Of a stretch of DNA of 64,000 nucleotides, positions 17,773-27,685 are shown in pieces. Position 1 is the stretch's first letter. Every line of letters begins with the position of its first letter. The stretch is from Arthrobacter sp. E3 (lineage in GTDB: Bacteria > Actinomycetota > Actinomycetes > Actinomycetales > Micrococcaceae): assembly GCF_017353415.1 (NCBI RefSeq), contig NZ_JAFMPX010000011.1, positions 1 through 64,000 on the forward strand, given 5' to 3'. Under the pieces are notes generated by a model that was given only the letters and a program-made list of their open reading frames with translations, did no database searches and had not been told where the DNA came from. Both the position numbers and the translations under genes were made by a program.

Positions 17773-18930
17773 ATGCGGATCGTCCTCGCCCCTGACAAGT
17801 TCAAGGGATCGCTGTCGGCACCGGAGGTGGCTCAATGGCTGGAAACCGGATTGCGCACTGCGCATCCTGGACTGGACATTGACCTCATGCCTGTTGCCGA
17901 CGGCGGCGAGGGCACCGTAGACGCTGTGGTGGCCTCTGGCTTCTCCCGCGTCAGCACTACCGTTCAAGGGCCCACCGGCCAGCCCATCACCGCAGACTTT
18001 GCCGTCAACGGTAAGGTGGCTGTCATTGAGATGGCGGCAGCCTCCGGGCTGGCCGTGCTCCCCAACGGAACGTTTTCCCCCTTGGCGGCGAGCACCTTCG
18101 GCACTGGCCAGCTGGTGTCCGCCGCCTTGGATCACGGCTGCACCGAGATTGTTCTCGGAGTGGGCGGCAGCGCCACAACGGACGGCGGGGCTGGCATGCT
18201 CGCAGCGTTGGGCGTTAAATTCAAGGACGCGGCCGGGCGGCGCCTGCCCTCCGGCGGCGGCGCCCTTGCCAAGCTCACCAACATTGACTTGACCGGACTC
18301 GACACGCGACTGGGCGGTGTACCACTCACCCTGGCCAGCGACGTCGACAATCCCCTGCTGGGCCCTGATGGCGCGGCGGCAGTTTTTGCCCCCCAAAAAG
18401 GCGCCAGCGAAGCTCACGTCAAGCACCTGGAAAATGCCCTTGAGCGGTATTTCCGGATCATGGCCAATGCACTCGGCACAGCCGCTGTGGACGCCATTGA
18501 CGCACCCGGCTCAGGCGCGGCTGGTGGCACCGGCTACGCAGCCTTGGCCGTTTTATCCGCCATGCGCCGGCCCGGCATCGAGGTTATCCTTGACCTAACC
18601 GGTCTTGCTGCCAAGATTGACTGCGCCGATCTGGTCATTACGGGCGAAGGCAGTCTGGACGAACAGAGCCTCTTTGGCAAGGCCCCCATGGGTGTCGCGA
18701 CGGCGGCACGTGCAGCAGGCGTTCCTGTTGTAGCCGTGTGCGGACGCACCACCTTGAGCCCCGAAACGTTGGCTGCAGCCGGTTTTGCCCACAGTTACGC
18801 GTTGACGGATATAGAATCCGATACAGACCTTTGCATGAAGAACGCCGGCGCCCTTTTGACACAAATCGGGGCATTGATCGGCACACGACTTGCCAACACC
18901 GGCAAGGAAGAGGAGAACTCCTATGTCTAA
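17773..18930 (+). CDS. glxK: Glycerate kinase (GlxK/GarK family)
   Basis: 385 residues. It phosphorylates D-glycerate; characterised members of this family (PF02595) form 2-phosphoglycerate. Seen: MRIVLAPDKFKGSLSAPEVA at the start, MPVADGGEGTVDAVV, LGVGGSATTDGGAGMLAALG and LVITGEGSLDEQSLFGKAP, all classic for the family. It completes the route from glyoxylate to glycolysis. Its last 8 bp overlap allB, which suggests translational coupling. Confidence 0.93.
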   Translation: MRIVLAPDKFKGSLSAPEVAQWLETGLRTAHPGLDIDLMPVADGGEGTVDAVVASGFSRVSTTVQGPTGQPITADFAVNGKVAVIEMAAASGLAVLPNGTFSPLAASTFGTGQLVSAALDHGCTEIVLGVGGSATTDGGAGMLAALGVKFKDAAGRRLPSGGGALAKLTNIDLTGLDTRLGGVPLTLASDVDNPLLGPDGAAAVFAPQKGASEAHVKHLENALERYFRIMANALGTAAVDAIDAPGSGAAGGTGYAALAVLSAMRRPGIEVILDLTGLAAKIDCADLVITGEGSLDEQSLFGKAPMGVATAARAAGVPVVAVCGRTTLSPETLAAAGFAHSYALTDIESDTDLCMKNAGALLTQIGALIGTRLANTGKEEENSYV

Positions 18931-20314
18931 CACCGCAGGAAATGAAGCACATGGGGAAATCTATGACCTGGTCATTCGCGGCAAGCGAGTACTGACCACG
19001 GCCGGCATTGTGCCGCGCGAAGTGGGCGTCCGCAACGGCGTCACCATAGCCCTTGAACCCCTGGGCAACAATCTCGCCGGACGCGAGGTCATTGAACTGG
19101 CCGACGACGAGACGCTCATCCCTGGCCTCGTTGACAGCCACGTGCACGTCAACGAGCCCGGCCGCACGGATTGGGAAGGCTTCGCCTCCGCCACCCGCGC
19201 AGCAGCAGCCGGCGGCGTCACCACCATCATCGACATGCCCCTCAACAGCATCCCGGCGACCGTCAACGTGGACGCCCTGGAACTCAAGCGCAGCGTAGCG
19301 CGCGACCAGGCGTTCGTGGACGTTGGCTTCTGGGGCGGTGCCATCCCCGGCAACACCAAGGATCTGCGCCCGCTGCACGACGACGGCGCTTTCGGCTTCA
19401 AGTGCTTCCTGCTGCACTCCGGCGTGGACGAATTCCCGCCGCTGGATCCCGACGAGATGGAACTCGACATGCGGGAGCTGACGAGCTACGACGCTCTCAT
19501 GCTGGTCCACGCCGAAGACTCACGCACCATCGACCGGGCTCCCACTGCCCAAGGCGACCACTACGAGAAGTTCCTGGCCTCGCGCCCCCGCGGCGCCGAG
19601 AACCTGGCCGTGGCCGAGGTTATTGAGCGCGCCCGCTGGACCGGTGCCAGGGCCCACATCCTGCACTTGAGCTCCTCCGATGCCCTGCCGATGATTGCCA
19701 GCGCCCGCCGCGACGGCGTCAAGCTGACCGTGGAAACGTGCCCGCACTACCTCACCCTCATGGCCGAGGAAATCCCCAACGGAGCCACTGCATACAAGTG
19801 CTGCCCGCCCATCCGCGAAGCATCCAACCGTGAAAAGCTGTGGCAGGGCCTGCTGGACGGCACCATTGACTGCATTGTCTCCGACCACTCCCCCAGCACC
19901 CTGGATCTGAAGGATCTGGAAAACGGCGACTTCGCCGTTGCCTGGGGCGGCGTTTCCTCCCTGCAGCTGGGCCTGTCGCTGATCTGGACCGAAGCACGCC
20001 ACCGCGGCATCTCCTTGGAAAAGGTTGTCCACTGGATGTCCACCGCACCGGCCGAGCTTGTCCAGCTACACCGCAAGGGCAAACTGGCTCCCGGTTACGA
20101 CGCCGACTTCGCCATCTTTGCTGCCGACGACGCCTTCATTGTCGACGTCAAGAAGCTCAAGCACAAGAACCCGATCACCCCCTACGACGGGCGCGCACTC
20201 TCCGGTGTGGTCCGCCGTACGTTCCTACGCGGTCACGAGCTTGACGGCATCACGCCCACAGGAAATCTGCTGCGCCGCGGCGAGATCACCGTGGAGCGCC
20301 CTGCGGATGCCTGA
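18923..20314 (+). CDS. allB: Allantoinase
   Basis: 463 residues, amidohydrolase superfamily. It opens the hydantoin ring of allantoin to give allantoate. Metal and catalytic motifs: [16 protein letters not shown] (His-x-His), the carboxylated lysine in [27 protein letters not shown] and [10 protein letters not shown] (Asp). The ATG at 18923 has an AGGAG site inside the end of glxK; the upstream in-frame start at 18890 is rejected. Dihydropyrimidinase and dihydroorotase share the fold, but the glyoxylate neighbours and the MPLNSIPAT segment favour allantoinase. Confidence 0.92.
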   Translation: MSNTAGNEAHGEIYDLVIRGKRVLTTAGIVPREVGVRNGVTIALEPLGNNLAGREVIELADDETLIPGLVDSHVHVNEPGRTDWEGFASATRAAAAGGVTTIIDMPLNSIPATVNVDALELKRSVARDQAFVDVGFWGGAIPGNTKDLRPLHDDGAFGFKCFLLHSGVDEFPPLDPDEMELDMRELTSYDALMLVHAEDSRTIDRAPTAQGDHYEKFLASRPRGAENLAVAEVIERARWTGARAHILHLSSSDALPMIASARRDGVKLTVETCPHYLTLMAEEIPNGATAYKCCPPIREASNREKLWQGLLDGTIDCIVSDHSPSTLDLKDLENGDFAVAWGGVSSLQLGLSLIWTEARHRGISLEKVVHWMSTAPAELVQLHRKGKLAPGYDADFAIFAADDAFIVDVKKLKHKNPITPYDGRALSGVVRRTFLRGHELDGITPTGNLLRRGEITVERPADA

Positions 20315-21683
20315 GTCCCTGCTGCTGCCTGCACTGGGTGAAAGCGTCACCGAGGGCACCGTCACTCGCTGGCTGAAAGCCGTCGGGGACACCGTGGCCT
20401 TGGATGAGCCCCTGGTGGAAGTGTCCACCGAGAAGGTGGACACGGAAATCCCCTCGCCGTTCGAAGGAATCCTGCACAGCATCCTGGTGGCCGAGGACGA
20501 GGTCGCCGAAGTCGGCTCCGTCCTGGCCATCATCACCGCTGGCGACTCAACCCCGGCGGCTGCGGCTGCCCCGGCGGCTGCGGACCGACATGTTCCGGCG
20601 ACTATCCGTCCGCCGGCCGCGAGCGGCCTTGCCTCCTCCTTTACGTCGCCTACGAACATGCCGGCTCCTCCGCCGCCGGTCGAGCCCACCCCGGTTGCCG
20701 CCCCGGCACCGCTGCTGGCCAAACCCGCGGTGGCCTCTGCAAAATCGACCGGTTATGTCACTCCGCTCGTGCGCAAGCTCGCACGCAAGCTTGGCGTTGA
20801 CCTGTCCACTGTGACGGGCACCGGCATTGGCATGCGTGTTCGCGGTGCGGATGTGAAGGCAGCGGCTGCTGCCGCGTCGACACCTGCGGCAAGTCCCGCC
20901 GTCGTGCATGCTGCCCCGGCGGCTGCTACACCCGCGGCAGGGGCAACGGCTCCAGCAAGCCTGCGCGGCACTGTTGTGAAGGCGTCGCGCATTCGATCCG
21001 TCATTGCCAAGCGCATGCGTGAGTCCTTGGAAACCTCCACCCAGCTGACGCAGGTGCACGAGGTCGACATGACTGCGATCGTGCGGTTGCGGGAACGAGC
21101 AAAGGCTCCCTTTGCCGCAGCGCACGGGGTCAAACTGACGTTTCTGCCGTTCATCGCCCAGGCTGTGGCCGAGGCTTTGCAGGTCCATCCAATGCTCAAT
21201 GCTGCTTTCGATGAGGCCGCTGGCACCATCACCTACCACGACGCCGAACACCTCGCCTTTGCTGTGGACGGGCCCAAGGGACTCCTGGTTCCCGTGGTGC
21301 GTGACGCCGGTGCACTCGACGTGGCAGGACTGGCTGCTGGCATCGCCGACGTGGCGACACGAACCCGCAACGGCTCCATCAAGGCCGACGAACTCAGCGG
21401 CGGCACATTCTCCATCACCAACATCGGTTCGGTCGGTGCGTTGTTTGACACGCCGATCATCAACCAGCCACAGGTGGGAATCCTCGGCGTTGGAGCCATT
21501 GTCAAGCGGCCCATGGCCGTTTCTGGTCCGGACGGCGAGGACGTGCTGGCCATTCGCCACATGATGTACCTGTGCCTGACGTACGACCACAGGATCGTCG
21601 ACGGCGCCGATGCAGGCAGGTTCCTGCAAACGCTCGCGTCAAGACTGAGTGCCGGGGCCTTCGACGCCGACTTGGGACTCTAG
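20307..21683 (+). CDS. Dihydrolipoyl acyltransferase (E2 of a 2-oxoacid dehydrogenase)
   Basis: 458 residues. Domain order: one lipoyl domain (lipoyl lysine Lys43 in [14 protein letters not shown]), an Ala/Pro-rich linker, a peripheral subunit-binding domain at about 150-183 ([17 protein letters not shown]), a second Ala-rich linker, then the catalytic domain ending in [15 protein letters not shown] with His428 and Asp432. It overlaps allB by 8 bp, so it is read as the last gene of the allantoin-glyoxylate operon, yet no E1 or E3 gene is adjacent. It could serve the pyruvate or 2-oxoglutarate complex. Start chosen at the ATG where lipoyl-domain homology begins. Confidence 0.9.
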   Translation: MPESLLLPALGESVTEGTVTRWLKAVGDTVALDEPLVEVSTEKVDTEIPSPFEGILHSILVAEDEVAEVGSVLAIITAGDSTPAAAAAPAAADRHVPATIRPPAASGLASSFTSPTNMPAPPPPVEPTPVAAPAPLLAKPAVASAKSTGYVTPLVRKLARKLGVDLSTVTGTGIGMRVRGADVKAAAAAASTPAASPAVVHAAPAAATPAAGATAPASLRGTVVKASRIRSVIAKRMRESLETSTQLTQVHEVDMTAIVRLRERAKAPFAAAHGVKLTFLPFIAQAVAEALQVHPMLNAAFDEAAGTITYHDAEHLAFAVDGPKGLLVPVVRDAGALDVAGLAAGIADVATRTRNGSIKADELSGGTFSITNIGSVGALFDTPIINQPQVGILGVGAIVKRPMAVSGPDGEDVLAIRHMMYLCLTYDHRIVDGADAGRFLQTLASRLSAGAFDADLGL

Positions 21684-21692
21684 CGAACCAAT

Positions 21693-21734
21693 CGCGTGAG
21701 GGTTGCTGCCAAATGTGCGGCAACCCCCACACGC
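21693..21734 (+). terminator. Terminator hairpin after the E2 gene
   Basis: An imperfect stem pairs GCGTG and GGGTTGC with GGCAACCC and CACGC around a loop of about 10 nt, followed by GTTTAA. It marks the end of the hyi-to-E2 operon. Confidence 0.6.
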
Positions 21735-21867
21735 GTTTAACGCACTTATTTCAGGTCTATGGACATAATTCATTGTGATGGAGAACACTTGGGCGTCTGG
21801 AGCCGGTAGTATCGGTAAGGGCATTCGTGCCCCACGTTTCCCTGTCCCCCATTGCTAGGTATCAACC

Positions 21868-23436
21868 ATGCGAAAAACCCTTGGGCTGGCTACAGCCTCA
21901 GCCATCGCGGCTGCTGTCCTTTTCTCCGGATTGGCCCCTGCCGCCGCCGCCCCGACAGCCCCCGCCACGGCCGCGCCGTCCGGTCCCTCGTTTCCCGCCG
22001 ACCCAGCCCCGCCGGAAGCCACGGCATCCGCAACAAACAAGCCCTCCCCAGCTCCGGCCGTGACGACTCCGGCCGTGACGACTCCCGCCAAAACTCCCGC
22101 CGAGACTCCTGCCAAGTCAGTCTCTCCCGAGGCACCTGCCGAGACAGCCACGCCAACCCATCCGCCTTTCGGTTCTGTCGCCACATCCCCAACAGAGGGC
22201 ACTGCGGCCACGCCGATCCCCGCGCCCCTTATCGGCGTGGCCACGCCACTCGCCGCACCCGCTGCCAACGATGCGTTCGCCGCTCAGGTGAGCAGCGCCA
22301 TCAATCGTTACAGGACCGCCAACGGTGCCGACTCCCTGGACGTCAGCTCAGCGATCGGCGCCGGGTCACAGCAATGGGCAGCCACCCTCAATAGGCAGAT
22401 CAACAACGATACCTTGGACTGGAACAGGGTGCACCGCGGGGATGCAGGCGCCTCAATCCTGCCCCAAGGCTACGACATGTACTCGGAGATCATCGCGATC
22501 AACGGCACCGCCCAACAGGTTGTCGATTGGTGGATGGGCTCCCCCGCGCATCGGGCTGCCATGCTCGACAAGCGCGCCACAGATCTGGGCCTAGGCTATG
22601 TCAAGACTACGAAGCCCGGCTGGGGCGGCATGACAATGGTGGTGGGCAACTTGGCCGGTTACCCCGACTCGAGAAATCCGCAGCCGCAACCCAACTCTGC
22701 TGCAGTCGCAAATGCAGGGGACGTTGCGGCCGTCGACACAGCCGGCAGCCTGTACATCTACCCCTCGGCCACGGGCGGTGACCTGTGGCAGCGCAAGTTC
22801 GTCTCTGACGGCTGGTCCGGCGCGCAGCAACTCGTAGTCACCGACTACAACGGCGACGGGCGTCAGGATCTTGTGGCCGTGTGGAAGGACGGCCGCCTGA
22901 CGGTCAGCTACGGCCAGTCAAATGGCACGTTCGCACCGATTAGCGCTATCGGCCACGGCTGGGCCCCGTTCGACATCGTGGTCACCGCTTGGAGGAGCGG
23001 CGACAAGTTGCCCTCCATCCTCGCCAAGCAGCGCGTCACCGGCGAATTGATGCTTTATCCCAACCTCGACGGCGCACGGTTCGGTGCCGTGACCCGGATC
23101 GGTACAGGTTGGGGTCCGTTGACCATCATGGGCGCCGACTTTGACGGCGACGGCCGCCAGGACCTGCTCGCCCGGAACGCAGCCGGCCAGCTGCTCCTCT
23201 ACCGGGGCTCGGGCACCGGCGGCTTCATCAACGAGACCAGGCGCGTGGTCGGCAGCGGCTGGGGCCCCATGACGCATCTCTCCGGCATCACCGGCCACCT
23301 CGGCACAGGCAGCAAAGGAATCCTCGCCCGGACTGACGCAGGTGGCCTGTTGCATTACCCCATCGTCAAGAACGGCTGGGGCACACCAACTCAGATCGGC
23401 AGCGGCGGCTGGGGCCCGCTGCTGCTCGGCAGTTAG
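21868..23436 (+). CDS. Secreted CAP-domain protein with VCBS/FG-GAP-like repeats
   Basis: 522 residues. A signal peptide (MRKTLGLATASAIAAAVLFS, probable cleavage after the Ala run near 28) is followed by a Pro/Ala/Thr linker to about 130. The CAP/SCP domain comes next (INRYRTANGADSLDV, DMYSEIIAINGT, VDWWMGSPAHRAAMLD), then repeated aspartate-rich blades with VTDYNGDGRQDLVA and GADFDGDGRQDLLA, each with W-G-P motifs, as in calcium-binding VCBS/FG-GAP propeller repeats. It is exported and probably binds the cell wall or external polymers. No LPXTG anchor is seen. Precise role unknown. Confidence 0.8.
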   Translation: MRKTLGLATASAIAAAVLFSGLAPAAAAPTAPATAAPSGPSFPADPAPPEATASATNKPSPAPAVTTPAVTTPAKTPAETPAKSVSPEAPAETATPTHPPFGSVATSPTEGTAATPIPAPLIGVATPLAAPAANDAFAAQVSSAINRYRTANGADSLDVSSAIGAGSQQWAATLNRQINNDTLDWNRVHRGDAGASILPQGYDMYSEIIAINGTAQQVVDWWMGSPAHRAAMLDKRATDLGLGYVKTTKPGWGGMTMVVGNLAGYPDSRNPQPQPNSAAVANAGDVAAVDTAGSLYIYPSATGGDLWQRKFVSDGWSGAQQLVVTDYNGDGRQDLVAVWKDGRLTVSYGQSNGTFAPISAIGHGWAPFDIVVTAWRSGDKLPSILAKQRVTGELMLYPNLDGARFGAVTRIGTGWGPLTIMGADFDGDGRQDLLARNAAGQLLLYRGSGTGGFINETRRVVGSGWGPMTHLSGITGHLGTGSKGILARTDAGGLLHYPIVKNGWGTPTQIGSGGWGPLLLGS

Positions 23437-23443
23437 CCCACGA

Positions 23444-23479
23444 CGGCGGTGGGCCGGGAATGCCCTCGGCCCACCGCCG
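23444..23479 (+). terminator. Hairpin terminator after the CAP-domain gene
   Basis: A perfect 13-bp stem, CGGCGGTGGGCCG and its complement, with a 10-nt loop, starts 8 bp after the stop codon. It has no T tail, so it is a tail-less terminator type. Confidence 0.6.
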
Positions 23480-23509
23480 CCGTCCATTCCGGGGGCATAC
23501 GCTGGATTC

Positions 23510-24520
23510 ATGGAAACTCTCGAAGTGCAGTTGGACAGCTATCCAGACGGTTCTGTTGAGGCCCGTAATTTTAGAATTTCATCCGCCAGTGTGCCCGAGC
23601 CGGGCCCCGGTGAGGTGCTGGTTCATTTGCGCCGGCTCGGACTGAATGCCGGGCTGGCTAACCGAATCGGCGGCCCGGACACGGACTACGGCCCCGGCAT
23701 CCACCCTGGAGATGTGCCTGCCAGTGATGGAGTAATCGAGGTCATCCATTCACGCAACGCGGCCTTCAAAGCAGGCGACCTTGCCGTCCGCAAATCGCCG
23801 TGGCGCGGTGTGGATGTGGCGACAGCCGATGAATTGCGCATTATTTCCGCCGTGGATTCGGACATCCCGCTTGAATCGCACCTGACGATTCTGGGCCATG
23901 TGGGTTTCACTGCCTATACCGGCATGGTTCACGTGGGCGGTGTGCAGGCGACGGACACCGTCTTTGTTTCAGGGGCGGCCGGCGGGGTGGGAAGTTGCGC
24001 AGTGCAGTTCGCGAAGGCCATCGGCGCCTCGGTGGTGGGCAGTGCGGGCACCGCCGAAAAGGTTCATCTGCTCACGCAGGAGCTGAGTGCGGACGCCGCC
24101 TTCAACCATCATGACGGCCCGGCTGCGGAACTGTTGCGCGGTGCAGCCCCTGACGGAATCAACCTGTTCTACGACAACGTTGGTGGTGAACAGCTTGAGG
24201 CGGCCTTGGAAGTCCTCCGCTTTCGCGGACGCGCGGTGATCTGCGGTGCCGCCTCCCAATACGGGAAGGGCGGGGACCGGCGCGGCCCTGCAAACTACAC
24301 GCGCCTGATCTACCAGGAGCTGACCCTGCGCGGTTTCACTGTGACGGCCCACGAGGACCTGCGCGGCGAGTTTGAGGCCCGCGTCACCCAGTGGCTGCGC
24401 GAAGGGAAAGTACACAGCGTGCACACCGTGGTGGATGGGTTCAGCCACATCCCGGACGCGTTCGCCTCATTGCTGTCCGGCGGCAATACCGGACGCATGA
24501 TGGTCGACTGCGACAGTTGA
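23510..24520 (+). CDS. NADP-dependent MDR oxidoreductase (CurA/prostaglandin reductase type)
   Basis: 336 residues. A zinc-free medium-chain dehydrogenase/reductase: N-terminal GroES-like fold, then the nucleotide-binding motif VSGAAGGVGSCAVQFAKAIG near residue 152 and YDNVGGEQLEAALEVLRFRG. It lacks the Cys cluster of zinc alcohol dehydrogenases. Members reduce activated double bonds of alkenals and enones with NADPH. The ATG at 23510 is preceded by TACGCT-6 bp with no clear ribosome-binding site, as expected for a leaderless mRNA. Substrate unknown. Confidence 0.82.
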   Translation: METLEVQLDSYPDGSVEARNFRISSASVPEPGPGEVLVHLRRLGLNAGLANRIGGPDTDYGPGIHPGDVPASDGVIEVIHSRNAAFKAGDLAVRKSPWRGVDVATADELRIISAVDSDIPLESHLTILGHVGFTAYTGMVHVGGVQATDTVFVSGAAGGVGSCAVQFAKAIGASVVGSAGTAEKVHLLTQELSADAAFNHHDGPAAELLRGAAPDGINLFYDNVGGEQLEAALEVLRFRGRAVICGAASQYGKGGDRRGPANYTRLIYQELTLRGFTVTAHEDLRGEFEARVTQWLREGKVHSVHTVVDGFSHIPDAFASLLSGGNTGRMMVDCDS

Positions 24521-24581
24521 GTCCTATCGGGCCAACGCGGCTCCTGTCCTCCCGGGCCACTGCGCGGTTAGACTCTTCCCC

Positions 24582-24911
24582 ATGCAGCGCATTTCTCTCG
24601 ACGCCCTAGCCCGGCAACAAATGGAACTGGCCGCGACCCACAGCGGCCGTGCCGCCGATACCGTTGTGGGCGGCCACGAACGAGTGCTCCGCCAGACCGT
24701 TATCGGCCTGATTGAGGGCGCCGAACTTGCCGAACATGAGAACCCCGGTGAGGCCACGGTCCTCGTCCTGCACGGGCGCGTGCGCATGTCCTCCAGGGAA
24801 CAATCATGGGAGGGCAGGGCCGGTGACTTGTTGAAGGTTCCCGATGCCCGCCACAGCCTGCTCGCATTAACGGACTCAGCGGTGTTGTTGACCGTGGCCA
24901 AACTTCCCTGA
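24582..24911 (+). CDS. Small single-domain cupin protein
   Basis: 109 residues with a cupin pattern: LIEGAELAEHENPGEATVLV and VLHGRVRMSS, then GDLLKVPDARHSLLALTDSA. Only the glutamate/histidine positions HENPGE and the late His resemble metal ligands. The gene has a TAGACT box 7 bp before the ATG and no ribosome-binding site, so it is probably leaderless. Neighbours are unrelated. Function cannot be given beyond the fold. Confidence 0.7.
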   Translation: MQRISLDALARQQMELAATHSGRAADTVVGGHERVLRQTVIGLIEGAELAEHENPGEATVLVLHGRVRMSSREQSWEGRAGDLLKVPDARHSLLALTDSAVLLTVAKLP

Positions 24912-25025
24912 AAGCACGGCACAACCGATGATCTGCAGACCATCTCCCCCACCGGTCCACCGATAAGCCCTTGCCGCGGGGGCCAAGCTCTGGCGCGTTG
25001 CACGAACTCGTCCTATGGTTGGCTC

Positions 25026-25745
25026 ATGAGTACTGGCAATGTGGCCGGTGTGCGCTCCACCGCAGCGCGGTCATCGGTAGCGCTACATGCAGCAATGGCG
25101 GTCACTGGGCTGATCATGATCCTTTTCCTGTTGGCCCACATGTACGGCAACCTGAAGGTCTTCGAGGGCCAACAGGGGTTTGACGGATACGCAGCGTACT
25201 TGCGTGAAATCGCACAGCCCCTGCTGCCGCATGCCGGGGCTTTGTGGATACTGCGTGTGATTTTGCTGGCCAGTGTCCTGCTCCACATTTTTTCGGCCTT
25301 CACCCTGTGGCACCGCTCCCGCAGCGCCACAGGCGGCAAGGGCGGATGGAGATACGAGACCACCAAGAACCGCCGCGGCGTCCAACGAAGCTACGCCTCG
25401 TTCACCATGCGCTGGGGTGGGGTCGTCATCGGCCTCTTCGTGATCTACCACCTGCTGCACCTGTCTGCGGATGTCATTGCGCCCGGCGGAGCCTCTGCGA
25501 GCCCCTACCAAAGAATGGTCAACGGTTTCCAAATTTGGTGGGTCGTACTCTCGTACGTGATCGCCCTCATCGCCCTCGGTTTCCATTTGCGCCATGGAAT
25601 CTGGAGTGCGTTCGCCTCCCTGGGTGCCAACAAATCGGTCGGCACACGACGCTTCCTCAACCAGCTGGCTACCGTTGTCATGCTGATCATTCTGGTGGGC
25701 TTTCTCGTTCCGCCGCTGGCAATCTTCGCAGGATGGGTGAGCTGA
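25026..25745 (+). CDS. sdhC: Succinate dehydrogenase/fumarate reductase cytochrome b subunit
   Basis: 239 residues with five hydrophobic segments, the single-subunit dihaem anchor type used with menaquinone. Candidate haem ligands are the histidines in [39 protein letters not shown] and [12 protein letters not shown]. It anchors SdhAB in the membrane and passes electrons between succinate and quinone. The start has TATGGT 6 bp before ATG and no ribosome-binding site (leaderless). The stop overlaps the sdhA start by 1 bp. Confidence 0.9.
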   Translation: MSTGNVAGVRSTAARSSVALHAAMAVTGLIMILFLLAHMYGNLKVFEGQQGFDGYAAYLREIAQPLLPHAGALWILRVILLASVLLHIFSAFTLWHRSRSATGGKGGWRYETTKNRRGVQRSYASFTMRWGGVVIGLFVIYHLLHLSADVIAPGGASASPYQRMVNGFQIWWVVLSYVIALIALGFHLRHGIWSAFASLGANKSVGTRRFLNQLATVVMLIILVGFLVPPLAIFAGWVS

Positions 25746-27685
25746 TGGAGCCGTTATTCACGGTGGGAGAACCGATTCAGGATGTGAAAGCCCCCGCAGG
25801 GCCGCTTCAGGACCAGTGGGAGGCCCGCCGTTTCGGCGCCAAGCTGATCAACCCTGCCAACCGGCGCAAGCTCTCCGTCATCATTGTTGGCACCGGGTTG
25901 GCCGGCTCCTCGGCAGCGGCCACCTTAGGTGAAGCCGGCTACCACGTGAAGAGTTTCTGCTACCAGGACAGCCCCCGACGCGCCCACAGCATTGCAGCCC
26001 AAGGCGGAATCAACGCCGCCAAGAACTACCGCAATGACGGCGACAGCATCCGTCGGCTCTTCTACGACACAGTCAAAGGCGGAGACTACCGTTCCCGAGA
26101 GTCCAACGTCTACCGCCTCGCGGAGGTCAGTTCCGCCATCATCGACCAATGCGTTGCCCAGGGAGTCCCATTCGCCCGAGACTACGGCGGATTGCTGGAC
26201 ACACGCTCCTTTGGCGGGGTGCAAGTGTCCAGAACGTTCTACGCACGCGGCCAAACAGGCCAACAACTGCTGCTCGGCGCCTACCAAGCCCTCGAACGCC
26301 AAGTCAGCGCCGGAACGGTGGAGGTGCATACCCGCCACGAAATGCTCGAACTCATCGTCATCGACGGAAAGGCCCGCGGCGTGGTGGTCCGGGACCTCGT
26401 GGACGGGACGCTGGAGACCCACATGGCCGACGCCGTCGTGCTCGCCTCGGGGGGATACGGCAACGTCTACCACTTATCCACCAATGCCATGGGGTGCAAC
26501 ACGAGCGCTACATGGCGGGCCCACCGCAAGGGTGCATTGTTCGCCAATCCGTGCTTCACCCAGATTCACCCGACGTGCATCCCGGTCAGCGGCGAACACC
26601 AATCAAAGCTGACGCTGATGAGCGAGTCGCTGCGCAATGACGGGCGCATCTGGGTGCCGGTGAAGGCCGGGGACACCAGGGCACCCGGGGATATTCCCAA
26701 GGAAGAACGGGACTACTACCTCGAGCGCCAATATCCCGCCTTCGGCAACCTCGTCCCCCGAGATGTGGCCTCCCGTGCAGCAAAGAACCAGTGTGACGCC
26801 GGGCGCGGGGTGGGACCGGGCGGGCGTGGAGTCTACCTCGACCTGGCGGACGCCATCGTCCGGCTGGGCAGGGACGCGATCGAGGAGAAATACGGCAACC
26901 TCCTGGACATGTACCAAAAGATCACCGACGAGGACCCCTACCGAGTGCCAATGCGCATCTACCCGGCCGTGCACTACACCATGGGCGGGTTGTGGGTTGA
27001 CTACGACCTCGAGAGCTCCATCCCAGGATTGTTCGTCATCGGCGAGGCCAACTACTCCGACCACGGCGCCAACCGGCTCGGTGCCAGCGCACTGATGCAG
27101 GGTCTGGCCGACGGCTACTTCATCCTGCCCAACACCATCAACGACTACCTCGCCAAAAACCCGGCGGACGCCGCAGATTCCTCCCACCCGGAGGCAGTGA
27201 AGGCGCTGGAAACCGTCCATGAACGCCTCAACCGGTTCCTGTCCATCAACGGCAACCGCACCGTTGACTCCTTCCACAAGGAGCTCGGAGCCCTCGTGTG
27301 GGAGTACTGCGGGATGGAACGCAACGCCGAGGGCCTCGAACATGCCGTTGGCCTGATCCGTGCACTCAAGGACGAGTTTTGGACCAACGTCAAGGTCACC
27401 GGCACCAATGAGGAACTGAACCAGACCTTGGAACGGGCCGGGCGGGTTGCAGACTTCTTCGAACTTGCTGAACTCATGTGTATCGACGCCCTCCACCGGG
27501 CGGAATCCTGCGGCAGCCACTTCCGCACCGAAAGTCAGACGGACGACGGCGAGGCGTTGCGCAACGATGATGCCTTCGCCTATGTTGCGGCGTGGGAATT
27601 CACGGGCGAAGGCTCCCCTCCACGGCTGCGCAAGGAAAACCTCGAGTATCACAACGTCGAACTGGCGCAGAGGAGCTACAAATGA
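25745..27685 (+). CDS. sdhA: Succinate dehydrogenase/fumarate reductase flavoprotein subunit
   Basis: 646 residues. It oxidises succinate or reduces fumarate at a covalently bound FAD. Motifs: [20 protein letters not shown] (FAD-binding), the [15 protein letters not shown] segment that holds the flavin-linking His, [16 protein letters not shown], and [14 protein letters not shown]. It belongs to the SdhA branch paired with one-subunit cytochrome b anchors. The ATG overlaps the sdhC stop; longer upstream starts read through sdhC and are rejected. A 4-bp overlap leads to sdhB. Dehydrogenase versus fumarate reductase direction cannot be told from sequence. Confidence 0.93.
   Translation: MEPLFTVGEPIQDVKAPAGPLQDQWEARRFGAKLINPANRRKLSVIIVGTGLAGSSAAATLGEAGYHVKSFCYQDSPRRAHSIAAQGGINAAKNYRNDGDSIRRLFYDTVKGGDYRSRESNVYRLAEVSSAIIDQCVAQGVPFARDYGGLLDTRSFGGVQVSRTFYARGQTGQQLLLGAYQALERQVSAGTVEVHTRHEMLELIVIDGKARGVVVRDLVDGTLETHMADAVVLASGGYGNVYHLSTNAMGCNTSATWRAHRKGALFANPCFTQIHPTCIPVSGEHQSKLTLMSESLRNDGRIWVPVKAGDTRAPGDIPKEERDYYLERQYPAFGNLVPRDVASRAAKNQCDAGRGVGPGGRGVYLDLADAIVRLGRDAIEEKYGNLLDMYQKITDEDPYRVPMRIYPAVHYTMGGLWVDYDLESSIPGLFVIGEANYSDHGANRLGASALMQGLADGYFILPNTINDYLAKNPADAADSSHPEAVKALETVHERLNRFLSINGNRTVDSFHKELGALVWEYCGMERNAEGLEHAVGLIRALKDEFWTNVKVTGTNEELNQTLERAGRVADFFELAELMCIDALHRAESCGSHFRTESQTDDGEALRNDDAFAYVAAWEFTGEGSPPRLRKENLEYHNVELAQRSYK

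Noticed and set aside
16795-18426. Long minus-strand open frame (543 codons) opposite gcl and glxK
   Set aside because: High-GC shadow; both plus-strand genes are complete and conserved, and the antisense protein has no recognisable domain.
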